DNA of 64,000 bases from Ancylostoma caninum (GCA_037903475.1 JBAJFG010000262.1:186001-250000), one strand, 5' to 3'. Numbered from the stretch's first letter, positions 45,404 to 55,624 are shown. Translations and numbers: made by a program. The notes: generated by a model not told the origin, from the sequence alone.

Positions 45404-46798
45404 TCAGGCCGTGGGTCGTTGCCATTGGCGTCGTTGGCTGGAGCTCCTCTGATCTCGTACGTGTGGGCTCCTGCTCCTTTCGCTGTGGTCCCTCTGCGTT
45501 GCTCGGCGGATTCTGTTCAGACGTTCTTCGTAGAAATCTTTCGTCTTTTTCAGCTCGCTCTTGTCCCGTCTCAGACTCTCAAGTCGGCGTAGTGCTCCTT
45601 CGGAGGATGAACGCAATTCCATTTCTATCCTTGCGTTTATCTCTTGGATGCGCTTCTCCAGGGCGTGAAGTTCATCTTCGTACTCCCTCTCCGTTGTGGG
45701 CAGAGGTCGCCTTTGAACTGGAGATCTAGCGTCACCTCTCAGAATCCTCCGAGGCGAGTGTTCCCTGGAGGGTGTTGGGTGACGGTGTGGAGGTGTCCTC
45801 GCGTATTGCCTTGATGGATTGATTCTGGATCGTGAACGGGGTCTTGGTGTTCGTCTACTTTCCTGGCGCGAAGATCGGTGGTTGGGGTCCTGAGACGTGC
45901 GACGTCGAGCAGCTACCGGTGACGGACGACGTTGACCAGCTCCCGGTGACGTGCGACGTTGCTCAGCTATTGGTGACGGGCGACGTTGCCCTGCTGGCGC
46001 ATGTGAGCTCCTCGATGACGAAACTGAGCTATTGTCATCCATTCCTCGTTGAATGTTTTCCAGCATTTGCTGCATCTTCGCCATTGCTGTCTCGTTGTCC
46101 GATCGGGATTGTGTGATCATCGCTTCCATGCGATCCAACCTAGTGCAGATGTCCTGGTACTGATCATGCAGTGGCTTCAGCTCTGCGGCAGTGATTGGGA
46201 TTGGGCGTTGTTCTTCCAGAACTTTCTGCGCACTTCGGAAGGCATCATATTCAGCACGCATCGCATTTATCATATCGACCTTGGTGAGGGCGCAAGGCGT
46301 CTTCAGCTTGAGAAGGTGGTTAATCCTGTCCGTGACGTCGCCCTTCCAGGTCGTAATCTGCGTCTGAAGTTTGGTGTTGTCGGCGTCTACCTTCGCCCGC
46401 AGACTGTCCAGTAATTGGGCGATTTGTGCGAGCTCTGGTTGAGACTCGTGACGGTCCTTCAGGTCTTTGACCATGGCGGCAAGTTCGTTCTTTCCTTCTT
46501 GGCGTGCGACGTCCACCTCCTTGTGCAGTGCGTCGTTCTCGTTGCACACGAGGCTTATGAGGGATACTCCAGTCCTGTATAGCTTGTAGTAAGCTTTCTC
46601 GACATCTCCCCTTCGTGAAAATGGTGGAACGCCTTCGGTCGCGGAAGATGCAGATTGTAAGGTGGTCGTTGGACTCCCTCCGGACACAGTGGAGCGTGGG
46701 TTGTGTGGTACCTGCTTGGACGATTTTGTTGGGATTGCTGGCGGGCTAGGCCTCTTTTTCTTCTCCATGGTTTTCTTCATCTCTGTCGGTTTCGTCAT
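45404..46798 (-). CDS. 3' accessory ORF: coiled-coil, Arg/Ser-rich protein
   Basis: An open frame between env and the 3' LTR, in a different frame from env. It is open from 47,020, but the first part overlaps env; the ATG at 46,798 (reading MTKPTEMKKTMEKKKRP) is the better start and follows a likely splice acceptor (CCCTTTTGTTTAG). About 464 codons. Order: Ser/Pro-rich head, a long charged helical/coiled-coil middle (KVDADNTKLQTQ, LDRMEAMITQSR), an Arg/Ser/Pro-rich tract with repeated R-R-P-S-P and SRSRS-like motifs, a second coiled coil (LHALEKRIQEINARIE) and a basic RS-rich tail. No cysteines of note, signal or membrane segment. It resembles an RNA-binding or nucleocapsid-like protein in composition, but I know no family for it. 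It probably needs a spliced message. Confidence 0.7.
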   Translation of the reverse strand: MTKPTEMKKTMEKKKRPSPPAIPTKSSKQVPHNPRSTVSGGSPTTTLQSASSATEGVPPFSRRGDVEKAYYKLYRTGVSLISLVCNENDALHKEVDVARQEGKNELAAMVKDLKDRHESQPELAQIAQLLDSLRAKVDADNTKLQTQITTWKGDVTDRINHLLKLKTPCALTKVDMINAMRAEYDAFRSAQKVLEEQRPIPITAAELKPLHDQYQDICTRLDRMEAMITQSRSDNETAMAKMQQMLENIQRGMDDNSSVSSSRSSHAPAGQRRPSPIAEQRRTSPGAGQRRPSPVAARRRTSQDPNHRSSRQESRRTPRPRSRSRINPSRQYARTPPHRHPTPSREHSPRRILRGDARSPVQRRPLPTTEREYEDELHALEKRIQEINARIEMELRSSSEGALRRLESLRRDKSELKKTKDFYEERLNRIRRATQRDHSERSRSPHVRDQRSSSQRRQWQRPTA

Positions 46799-46932
46799 AG
46801 CGTAGATGTAGAGCTGGTTGCTAAACAAAAGGGTTGAACATTGAAAAGTATTGAGGAATACATGTGATGTGTACATGATCATGCTTTGAGTGGTTAAATG
46901 AGTGCTATGTACAACATGCAACATCGATTTTG

Positions 46933-49182
46933 TCATAGCTGCTTCAGGGCTGGATGTTTCCGCCGGTTTTGCCGACCGCATAGACATGCGGCGATGCCGA
47001 GTACAGCACTGATCCAGCATCGAGTCACTCCTCTGATGGTTTTACACAAGACAGATGCACAGAGGAAAACGATGCGCGATCCATGATTCCAGATGAAGAG
47101 ATAGCCCACGGCAATGGCTATGAGCAGCACTGCGGTCGTGATGAGGGTGAACTTGTACCACGACATGAACACGTTAGCAATGTGGCCGATGTCTGGTAAC
47201 ACCCATTCGTTGAAGACGTTGCTTTCTCCTGCGAGAAGTTTCTCCGCTGTAAGTTGTACCGTCTTTGTCCAATGAAGTACTCCCGTGATCTCAAATGGCT
47301 TCTTGGTTTTTCCGCAAGAAGTTTCGCAATAGATTTTGATCTGGGCTGTACTCATGCTGAAGCGAAGTGACGATGATGATCCTTCGGGGCTACAAGGGAC
47401 AGCAAAGGCGGTGTCGTTGCACTGTACTGATGCCATTGTGGCCCGGTCCTGAGCAAAGCATACGACTTGAGCCAGTGCTCCGCGAGAGCAGTGGTAGCAT
47501 CCCGTGATCGTCGTGTCTTCTATGGTGCAGATGGAATCGGTGATCTCTCTCACAGTGGAGTCGAATTCCTCCTTGATGCTCACAAGGATCTCCGCCGTGG
47601 AGAGGCTTCGTATTATTGCCTTGACGGTATCTTGGTCCGTTCGCCCTTGATGTTCCTCAAACTCTATCCAGGGGCGACGAACCGGGAGCCGATTTTGCAG
47701 TTCCGTTTGGAATACCTCGGTGATGTTCTGGTCAGCGCAAACGCAGTTGACTTTGTTCTCCGCAGGTTGACATGCACAGTTGGTATGCATGTCGCATTCC
47801 AAGTTCTGGGCTGCTTCCCTGGAAACGCAATGCAGCGTTGGAGAGTTCTGATCTGACCATATTGCCACACTTTTCCCGTCCGTGATGAACGCAGTTTGTA
47901 GTGCGGGAGTCGGAGTAATGGTAACAGAGCTGAGCGTCATTTTCATCGTCGTTCTTTCCTGAGGGATGGTTGGTTGAAGAATAACTGTTTCTTCCTCCAT
48001 GTTCTGATGAGGCTGCGCGACAGTTTTTTGTATCACAACCTCCTCCCTCCATCTCGGGCAGTGGAAAATTTCGTATGTGTCGTTGTTTACAGGGGTAGCG
48101 TAGATCCTGTAGAAGAGGCATCCACTGCTGATGTAGAAACAGCCACATCCTGGGCCTCCACAGCTCTCCACGCAATAGGTTATCCCCGGAAAGGCGTTTC
48201 CTTGACTGAGTTCTGGAATTATTGCTGTGGTATTGATGTCCGCACATTTGTCGCCCCTACAGCTTCCAGAACGGGGACATCTCTTCGCGTCCACTACTCG
48301 CTGGATGGTATGTCTGGTGAACATGTCTGTTTGTTTGTCACAAATTAGCTGGAGACGTATCCATTCCAGACGTATCTCCTTGAGTAGGGTTCCTTGTTTT
48401 TGAATGCGGAAGCATGCGTCACGATGGAAGGTGTTCATCTTGAGCATTTGAGTTGTGTCAAACGTGCAGGTTTCGTTTTCGTCTGACGATTTCACGCAAG
48501 TGGTGGCTCGCATTTCAAACACGTCCACGTTTTGGCATGCTTGAGCGAGGTGTACGGCCAAGATGACAAGTATGAGAGGCACGAATCCTGTAGTTGATCT
48601 TCGTCCATCCGCGCGTTGGCGAACGGTTTTCCGCATGGACCTATAGCAGCTGTAGGCTACTTTCCCAACGAGCTGCAACGTTGTCATGGCGATAATGAAG
48701 ACTACTCTGATAGGTAGTCCGACAACTACAGGTACGTAGCAGAAGGTGTAGAGTATTGCTACAATGCCGTAGATGATGACCGCGATCGTTATAATAACAG
48801 CGCGTGGATTGCATTCTGGGTTGAACAGATTGGCTGTGCAGAACCAGCACTCCACGTGGTCGCAAAAAGGGGTTGCAGGGCACTGAGTGTCCAGGATTTT
48901 CATCTTTCCTTGATAGGACAGCTTCAAATGCACAGTGTGTACGTGCAAGGTGACCTCCGGCGGGAGATGTATCATCTCCTTTTGTGGGGAATTCCCACGT
49001 ACCACGCAGAAGTCTTCTGCGCAGAGCTCATAACTGTCGATTTGGTTGGTTTCAATAAGAATTCCCTCCGTCGTGCATTGAATACTTCCTGAGGCCGTGG
49101 CCAGATCCAGTCGTACTGGCGATTCCACCGACTGGGCGCTGAGTGTTCCGCAGAGGTTTGTAAGACAGCATAGGTAAATCAT
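46933..49182 (-). CDS. env: Envelope-like glycoprotein region (phlebovirus Gn/Gc type), in frame with pol
   Basis: Residues 740-1488 of the ORF 51,399-46,933. A signal-like segment (MIYLCCLTNLCGTL) leads to a short cysteine-rich lumenal part, membrane segments near 866-915 and a second internal signal (LILVILAVHLAQA) just before the Gc-like start CQNVDVF. The Gc-like ectodomain is cysteine-rich, has N-glycosylation motifs (NET, NTT, NDT, NIT) and a CGGPGCGCF ... GCLFYR segment typical of the phlebovirus class II fusion-protein family. A membrane anchor (about 1411-1437) and a short cysteine-rich cytoplasmic tail end it at 46,933. Known role of the family: membrane fusion on entry. This part of the ORF has no stop or frameshift. 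Confidence 0.8.
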   Translation of the reverse strand: MIYLCCLTNLCGTLSAQSVESPVRLDLATASGSIQCTTEGILIETNQIDSYELCAEDFCVVRGNSPQKEMIHLPPEVTLHVHTVHLKLSYQGKMKILDTQCPATPFCDHVECWFCTANLFNPECNPRAVIITIAVIIYGIVAILYTFCYVPVVVGLPIRVVFIIAMTTLQLVGKVAYSCYRSMRKTVRQRADGRRSTTGFVPLILVILAVHLAQACQNVDVFEMRATTCVKSSDENETCTFDTTQMLKMNTFHRDACFRIQKQGTLLKEIRLEWIRLQLICDKQTDMFTRHTIQRVVDAKRCPRSGSCRGDKCADINTTAIIPELSQGNAFPGITYCVESCGGPGCGCFYISSGCLFYRIYATPVNNDTYEIFHCPRWREEVVIQKTVAQPHQNMEEETVILQPTIPQERTTMKMTLSSVTITPTPALQTAFITDGKSVAIWSDQNSPTLHCVSREAAQNLECDMHTNCACQPAENKVNCVCADQNITEVFQTELQNRLPVRRPWIEFEEHQGRTDQDTVKAIIRSLSTAEILVSIKEEFDSTVREITDSICTIEDTTITGCYHCSRGALAQVVCFAQDRATMASVQCNDTAFAVPCSPEGSSSSLRFSMSTAQIKIYCETSCGKTKKPFEITGVLHWTKTVQLTAEKLLAGESNVFNEWVLPDIGHIANVFMSWYKFTLITTAVLLIAIAVGYLFIWNHGSRIVFLCASVLCKTIRGVTRCWISAVLGIAACLCGRQNRRKHPALKQL

Positions 49183-51399
49183 AGTCGGAATTAGTCCTCG
49201 ATTTAGCTGCCCATAGTTCGGTCGCGGTCGGTTGCGAAGGTGGTATCGTCGTTCTGAATCGTGGTTGGGGGGCGCCGTGTTGACATCGAGCAGAGGAGTG
49301 TCATTCTGTGGTAGTTCCTCCGTGTGCTCGGGTACTTCCACTGTTTGCTCTGGTACTTCCTCGGTGTGGTCGACAATGTCCTGTCCTTCTGCGAGGGATG
49401 TGTCATCCAGTTCCAAGGGAACGAGCAAGTTGATGGGTCTACGGATCACTCTCCGATTGGGAAGTACAAGTTCCACTTCCCTCACGACCCCCTCATGATT
49501 GCTCTTGACTTCGGTGATTCTGCCCAGTTTCCACGTATTCCTTGGTTGATTGGGATCAGCTACTAGAACAACTGTGTCTACCGTGGGCAATTGTGGTGAT
49601 CCTCTGCCTCCAGCCAGGTATCTCGTGTGTTGTTCTCTTAGCGCTCCCAGGTATTGTTCTCTCCAGATTTTCCAGAATCTCTCCGTAAGCTCGTGTGAGC
49701 TTCGAAGGGCATCTTCAGCCTGCTTTCTCGTGCGTAACTGGAGCAGTTCCTCCGTGGGGTAATAGTCTGGGTCCTCTGAGGTGTCCTTGAGGCCTTCGAG
49801 TGGGAACGTGACAACCATATCTCGTTGGATGAAGTCAATTGGTCGAATGACTGGCTGATCTTCCCACAGTTCTTCCTGGTAGGTGAGAGGGCGAGTATTG
49901 AGTGTTCCCTCAATTTCCACGAGAAGAGTATAGAGCCTTTCAAGACTGACCACTTCTTTGCCGAGGCTCTTATACAGTGAGTGTTTCACAGATTTTATGA
50001 GTCTTTCATAGAAGGCACCCTGCCATGGTGCGTATGGCGTGATGGTTTTCCAGAGGATCCCTTTGGTTGCCATTGTTCTGGCCAGGGTGGTGTCTTGTGC
50101 GACCCGTTCTGCTGATCCGTGGAGGATTTGGTCTCCCAAGAGGAAGTACGGGGCATTGTCCGAGGTGACTGTTTCTGGTACACCTCTGCGAGCGAAAAAC
50201 CGTCGCAGTGCATTGATTAGGCTCTCCGTCGTCATGTCTGACACCGTTTCCAAGTGGAGAAGTCTTGTTGTGGTGCACGTGAGGATGATGCCATATGCTT
50301 TGGATGTCCCCGTTTCTCCTGCTTTGATGGTAAGCGGGCCAAAGTAGTCGATGCCAACATGCTGGAATGGCCTGCTTCTGGTAACCCTTCGTGCGGGCAA
50401 ATCTGGCAGTTGTGGGTAACGGAATGGGAGATTGTTCATACGCTGACATGGAACGCATCTGCGAAGAATCTTTTGTACTTGTCGTCGTAGTTGCGGTATC
50501 CAGTACTTTTCGCGAACCCGTGCCATCGTGTGAGCAGTTGCCAAATGGTGAGGCCTGTGGGCCTCTCGTATGACCAGGGATGCCATGGGTGTATTTGCTC
50601 CCAGTAGGAGAGGGGATTTGCCTGCTTCTGAGAGGTCGGATTGCTGAAGACGTCCTCGGCATCGAATGAGGCCATCGTGATCTGTGACTGGAAAAAGTCT
50701 GTCCTTAGAATAGTTGATGCCATTTGCGACATGTACCCTTTGGTGACAGCGTATGAGGATCTTCATCGCATCACGACGTTCCTGTACGGTGATGAAGTTG
50801 TCTTCATAGCGGGTGTGAAGTGTTGGGAAACGTTCGAGTAGACGTGACTGGAGGTCTGGATTAACGCGTTCGATGAGCCTTTGGAGCCATCGTAGGGCGT
50901 AGGCAAACGCTGAAACTGCGCGTGACATGGACGAATGTCTGGTCCAGTCTATCGGCTCTTCCTTGTCCGTGTGTTGAACTTGTGCAGCTGCGCAGACACA
51001 GGGTGTCAGGTTGGGAAGGATGTCCTCGTGTGTTTCGGCTATAACAAGTTCGTGGCATTGCGGCCATGCTTGCTGTTCCTTGACGAGGAAGTCAGGTTCG
51101 GTCCACCACAAATGTTTATTCAGGTCATCCCTGGTGAGGCCACGAGTCGCACAATCAGCCGGATTGAGATCGGTCTTGACGTAGCCAAATTTGACGAGGG
51201 GTCCTGTCCTTTTGAGGTCATCAGCGATTCGTCTGATCTCCGCTGTGCGGTTGCGAACCAGGACTCCAGCTTTCTGGTCTGGATGGGGATTGGCTAACCA
51301 GCTCAGTGCGATCTCTGAGTCGGAGAAGATCATGATGGCAGAAATGGTGACCTTGCTGCCTATGGCGTGAAAGACTGTGTTGACGAGACGAGTGGCCAT
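49183..51399 (-). CDS. pol: Pol C-terminal part: RNase H end, integrase, DUF5641
   Basis: Residues 1-739 of the 1488-codon ORF. The RNase H continues with IFSDSEIALSWL; the integrase zinc region has the HHCC pattern (His about 285 and 290, Cys 315 and 318), followed by the catalytic DDE residues Asp351 (GIDYFGPL), Asp414 (TSDNAPYF) and Glu465 (FYERLIKS). Then the DUF5641 segment (VVLVADPNQPRNTWKLGRI) typical of BEL/Pao, and an acidic Pro/Glu/Val linker. The frame then runs straight into the envelope without a stop. The upstream end of this reading is an in-frame TAA (51,421-51,423), not a natural start. Confidence 0.85.
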
Positions 51400-51420
51400 G
51401 GTAAGCGCGTTGATCTCGAG

Positions 51421-51830
51421 TTACGGTATTGTCGGGTTGTCTTTGATCGAAGGAAGCTTGGACTTCGCAATGACCAATGCTGAACTTCCTTCGCACACGA
51501 GATACACGCAAGCTGCCATCGCATTTTTGCTTGCATCCGAAAATGCGACTAGGTAGGCCGTTGCTGATGTAGAATCATCACAGATGCGTCGAGGCAAATT
51601 TCTGGTGAAGCCCTGTACTTGTGCAGTGATGTTTTTCCATTCGCGTTGATGATCTTCAGATAACTCTTGGTCCCATTTGTATTCGTGTTTCCACAACTGT
51701 TGCAGGAATAGCTTTGGAAGGAGGGTTAGTGGTGTCATCCATCCCATGGGATCGTAGACTGCCGCCACTTGCTCCGAAATCGTTCGTTTCGTGATTTGTG
51801 GTTTCTCTGGGTAAACGGCAGCTGATCGTC
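51421..51830 (-). pseudogene. pol: Pol: RNase H N-terminal segment, broken
   Basis: Same frame as the integrase ORF but separated by the TAA at 51,421-51,423. It reads [18 protein letters not shown] and [18 protein letters not shown] (first RNase H Asp), then KSKLPS before the stop. It is joined upstream to the RT only by a frame change near 51,810. The region corresponds to the Pao peptidase/RNase H-type domain of BEL elements. Confidence 0.8.
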
Positions 51831-52442
51831 ATCGTATCATCATCGGAATTCCACAGTATCCCAAGTACTTTGGGCGTGATAGATTTTCCCAGAATCGTTT
51901 CTGGCAATCTGTCGTTGACTTCGTTTGAGTTTGTCCGGAATTCGCGAAGATTCATATTGATCTCGGCGAAAAGCTTCCGTGCTTTTTCGCACTTTTCCAG
52001 TGCTTTGTCGGGTGTACTGGCGGTCATCAACAGGTTGTCCACATACACGTTATTCTTGATGGTATCCGCCATTTCCTGGTCCTCAGCATGGCTCAGATGT
52101 TCAAGTATTGTCGCGCCAAGTAGGAACGGTGACGATTTTAGTCCAAACGTGACACGAGTGAACCTGTATATGATCATGTTTTGCTCGCTTAACGGGGCGC
52201 TGATGTCTCTTATCCAGAGACAACGGGTAGCGTCTCGATCCTTTGCTTGCAGATGCACTTGAAGAAATGCCTTTTCCACATCGCTGATGATGGCAACGTT
52301 GCCGATTCGGAAACGTGCGAGCATGTCGATGAGGGACGGCAAGATTACTGGGCCTTGGTGGAGCTTGTCGTTCAAACACGGGGCATTCTTGAAATGTGCC
52401 GATCCGTCGAAGACGACTCTGAGTTTGGTAGTGTCTTTGTGA
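51810..52442 (-). pseudogene. pol: Pol: reverse transcriptase core
   Basis: Reads LHQGPVILPSLIDMLARF, AIISDVEKAFLQVHL (motif A Asp), VTFGLKSSPFLLGATI (motif B) and NNVYVDNLLMTAS (motif C; YVDN instead of YVDD, codons about 52,034-52,045). YVDN occurs in parts of the BEL/Pao group as I recall it. The segment is in a third frame, entered near 52,442 and left near 51,810. Confidence 0.82.
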
Positions 52443-54830
52443 GGGTGTCAGCACCGGCTGGTGCGCCAGATAGTGCACTACATCTCCATCAGGTGGTGCT
52501 TTTGGATTCACCTCTTCAATGATGCCTTTGGAAAATTGATCCTTGAAAGTATCGTGATACTGGGAAAGAAGTGAAGGTTCATCTTTGAGCTTCGCCAGTA
52601 CACTTTTGAGGCGATTGTATGCGATTGCCCAATTGTCCGGTAGGTCTTGTGTGTCTTCTTTCCATGGGAGGCGTACGTGATAGCCATTGTCATGACGTTC
52701 GACAGTGTCTCGAAACTGGATCCAGACTTTTCTGTCGATTTCCCGTAGTTCGTTAGTCTGAGGTCCTGTGTATTCCTCAACACCTGACGAATCCAGACTC
52801 CAGTACTGATCCCACTTAGCGAGTTCAGCTTCCTCATCGTCCTGTACTGTTACCAGAGCAGTATGAAGCTGGCTCGTCTGTCGTGTGGGCGCTGTGGTGT
52901 TTCGTCCGGTGATGAGGCTTCCGATCCTTGACTGGAGTACCTTCAGTCCTGAAGGTAAATCGTGATGGCTGGCGAAGCCGTTGCCGAGCAATGTGAACAG
53001 GTCACCACATCCGAGGAGGATGCGTGGTTCGATTGTCTGACTCCTTGGGGAAATCGATAGCCGAATGTCGTGTTCAGCAAGGTATTTCGCATCTGCTTCA
53101 TCCAGTGGACTGCGTTCCACTTGGCCCGCGATGAAATCGATTTTGGCAACGTTGAAGTGATGTCGCTCTCCTTTTCTGTCCTCGATTTCGATCGTGGTGG
53201 TTTCACATGTTTTTTCCACTGGTTTGGAGTTGCCGAATGTCCGTATCTGCAACTGGAGGTGTCCCGTGTTTTCGAGACCAAGTTGTTGAGCGTAGTCCGT
53301 TGTGATGAAGGACTGGTCCGCTCCTGTGTCGAGAATCATCTGGACATCTTCGAATTCTTGAATTCGAGTATTCCAGATCCGTGCTTGTCCTACCAGTAAG
53401 TCCACTTGTCCTTCTGGTTTCCGTATGGAGCTTGACGTGCGTAGGACTGATTGCTTGTTGGCCACGATCGTTGCGAGATTCTGACTCGTCGTCGTTTTCT
53501 TCGCCGGTCGTGCTTCCTGTCGTGTCGGGTGCCGTGCCTCGGGTGGCTTTGGCTGAGTGGGGTTTGGTAGAGTCGCAGATTTTCGGCATATGGAAGTGTG
53601 ATGTCCTTTTTCGTTGCATCGTCGACATGCACCTCTGGGACAGTCCTTTACTGTGTGATCCCTCGATCCACAGTTCCTGCAGAGGTTGTGCTGTCGAATG
53701 AGTTCCATTCTCTGTTCGTAGGAAGAGTATTTCGGGCAGATCTGTGGGGAGTGATCACCACGACCACAGTAGAAGCAAGGGTATTTCCTGACAGTTGCTG
53801 TGGGAATATCCCTAGTTCTCTTAGGCGAAAACCTTCGCGGTGGAGGTTTTTTGCTTGTCTCCTCTTTTGGTCCTTTGATTTGCTGTATTTCCTCTTCGGT
53901 GTGGAAATACTCCTCCAGCTGTTGTAGGAGTTCTCGGGTTGTCCATGCGTCTGAGGAACTGGCATGTTTTTTCCGTAACATGGTTCTCTGAATGTCGTCA
54001 CTGAACTTTCCCATTATAGTCCGTTGCATGTGCTGCGTGTTGACCATTTCTCCTTTTTGTTCCAGTTGCGAAATGATGGACAAAAGTTTCTCCAAGACTT
54101 GAGCTTGGTCGGATATCCGGTCGCTCTGTGAGTGCAGTTGTTGAAGGTTCTGCAGCAGTCGTGCTACGATGGCCTCTCTGTTTCCGTACTTGCGTTGCAG
54201 CAAGTTGATGGCCAGGTCGTAGTTCTCGGACGTGATCTGCAGATCTTTCACTGCGTCCTTCGCCGGACCTTGCAGGGACTCCAGCAGGTAAGTCAGCTTC
54301 TCGATGTTGCTGATTCCTTTGCTGTGCACTGTTGTTGAGAAGATGGCCCAAAATTGGTCCCATTCCCACAGGTGACCTCGGAATTTCGGGAGAGGTAACG
54401 GCGCGAGTTTTGGTGTTTCCACAGCCAGTCTCGTACTGGTGCTGGATCCTCCATGTTCGTATTCTTCCATATGTAGCGCAAGTTTCACCGAAAGAGCAAG
54501 AGAATTCTCCAGAATTTCTTGCGCGGCATTCATGTTGGCTTGTGCTTTCTCTTCGTTGTCCGGGCTGAGATCACTCTCGTCCACCGCCTTCATGAAGAGG
54601 TCGAGCGCCTTTTCAAATGTAGCTCGCCGCATTTCCAGTTCTTTGATGCCTTGGCGAATTTGAAGAAGTCTTCGCTCTTTTAGATGGGGTGTTGGAGCGT
54701 CCGTTGGAGTCAGAAGTTCTTCGATACGGTGTACCGTTTCCTCCAGAATGCCTCCTTGCCTTGTCATCCAGGCTTGCTTTCCTCCGATACTCTTAGCCAT
54801 TGTATGAGCTGAGACTTGCGTGAGTGACAC
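52443..54830 (-). CDS. gag-pro: Gag and protease (with the start of RT)
   Basis: An open frame from ATG 54,830; about 796 codons are meaningful. The DUF1759-type Gag domain includes LPLPKFRGHLWEWDQFW and LTYLLESLQGPAKDAV (about 145-235). Three CCHC zinc knuckles: C352-x2-C-x4-H-x4-C365, 384-397 and 402-415. The aspartic protease (DUF1758 type) has DTGADQSF at 501 and ILLGCGD at about 604. RT entry motifs (KGIIEEVNPKAPP, VHYLAHQPVLTP) follow before the frame change near 52,442; the remaining 113 codons of the frame are out of register. A second ATG lies at codon 11. Gag packages the RNA; the protease cuts the polyprotein. Confidence 0.88.
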
Positions 54831-55079
54831 TTGAGACAGGAGAATATCGATCCAGATGGTACGTCGTCCGAGTTTGGAAGATGCGCGGAGTTCCTTTTAG
54901 TTGTTGTCGGAGTTGCTGAACTTCCCTCTTTCGGCAGATTTGAGTCGTTCAGGATTCCTTTGTTCGGGATTCCTGTGTAGGGTCCTTGCGAGTTGAAATC
55001 TTTCAATCACTGCAGGCTCGTGCAAGACGGAGACTTCCCATGCAAACTGGACAGTGAAGGAAATTTCTCTGAACTCACT

Positions 55080-55100
55080 TGGAATCCGCCGATGCACCAA
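55080..55100 (-). other. Primer-binding site, tRNA-Gly-like
   Basis: Directly after the 5' LTR in element sense the sequence is T TGGTGCATCGGC GGATTCC. TGGTGCATCGGC complements 12 bases at the 3' end of a tRNA-Gly ending GCCGATGCA-CCA. The match beyond 12 bases is imperfect. Confidence 0.6.
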
Positions 55101-55620
55101 TATCGGGATTTGGGTTGTAGCTCGCCTTAGTTGGTAGTTGCCACGCGGGACTGCTTCTGCGCCGCTACCTCAAACTTGGGTAATTAAACCTTTATCTCAA
55201 TTTTAATAACTCTAACAACAACGGTAACGGTAATAACAACGATAATGCTGATAATGTGATGAGATGGTATTGATAAAGTGAATGAGATGCAATGATAAAG
55301 TGAATGGCAAGGATACACTGTATGAGAGGCAACGATAAAGTGAATGATATGGCAAGGATACAGCGATGGCTTTCCTCTGGAAGTACTCACCACAAGTGAC
55401 ATTGCTATGTTTATGGAATGGGCGTGCGCGGACTGATGCAGCTGGTGCAGCTGCAGATAAAGAAAGAAGTCAGTCCGCGCACAAAGAGCCCGAAAAGACT
55501 CTTCATCGAGTCAGAATTCCTGCTGTTAGGATGAGTCATAGACTCTTAAAGTGCAGGAATTCTGGCTCGGAATTAAAGCTTGGATTCAGATCAGAGATAA
55601 CGACGTGGGAGTCGTTATAC
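55101..55620 (-). repeat. Retroviral LTR (5' LTR in element sense)
   Basis: Identical by eye to 44,845-45,364 over 520 bp. As the upstream copy in element sense it would carry the active promoter. Short antisense open frames inside both LTRs are by-products of the repeat. Confidence 0.92.
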
Positions 55621-55624
55621 AGCC

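Larger units (their letters stand above)
44845..55620 (-). mobile_element. BEL/Pao endogenous retrovirus with phlebovirus-like envelope
   Basis: A 10,776-bp provirus: 5' LTR (55,101-55,620), primer site, Gag with zinc knuckles, protease, RT, RNase H, integrase, an envelope in frame with pol, a further 3' ORF, and the 3' LTR (44,845-45,364). The 4-5 bp target duplication and identical LTRs mark a recent insertion. Envelopes of phlebovirus Gn/Gc type are known in Cer7-like BEL elements of Caenorhabditis and in a hookworm belpaovirus described as Atlas virus; this copy is clearly of that kind and may be the same lineage. Lesions: frame changes near 52,442 and 51,810 and an in-frame TAA at 51,421-51,423. 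Confidence 0.93.

Noticed and set aside
46799..47020. Longer N-terminus of the 3' accessory ORF starting inside env
   Set aside because: This part overlaps the env tail antagonistically in another frame, has a different composition and lies upstream of a good splice acceptor; the ATG at 46,798 is preferred.
47732..48247. 171-codon open frame overlapping env
   Set aside because: It is a shadow of the cysteine-rich env frame and has no independent motif.
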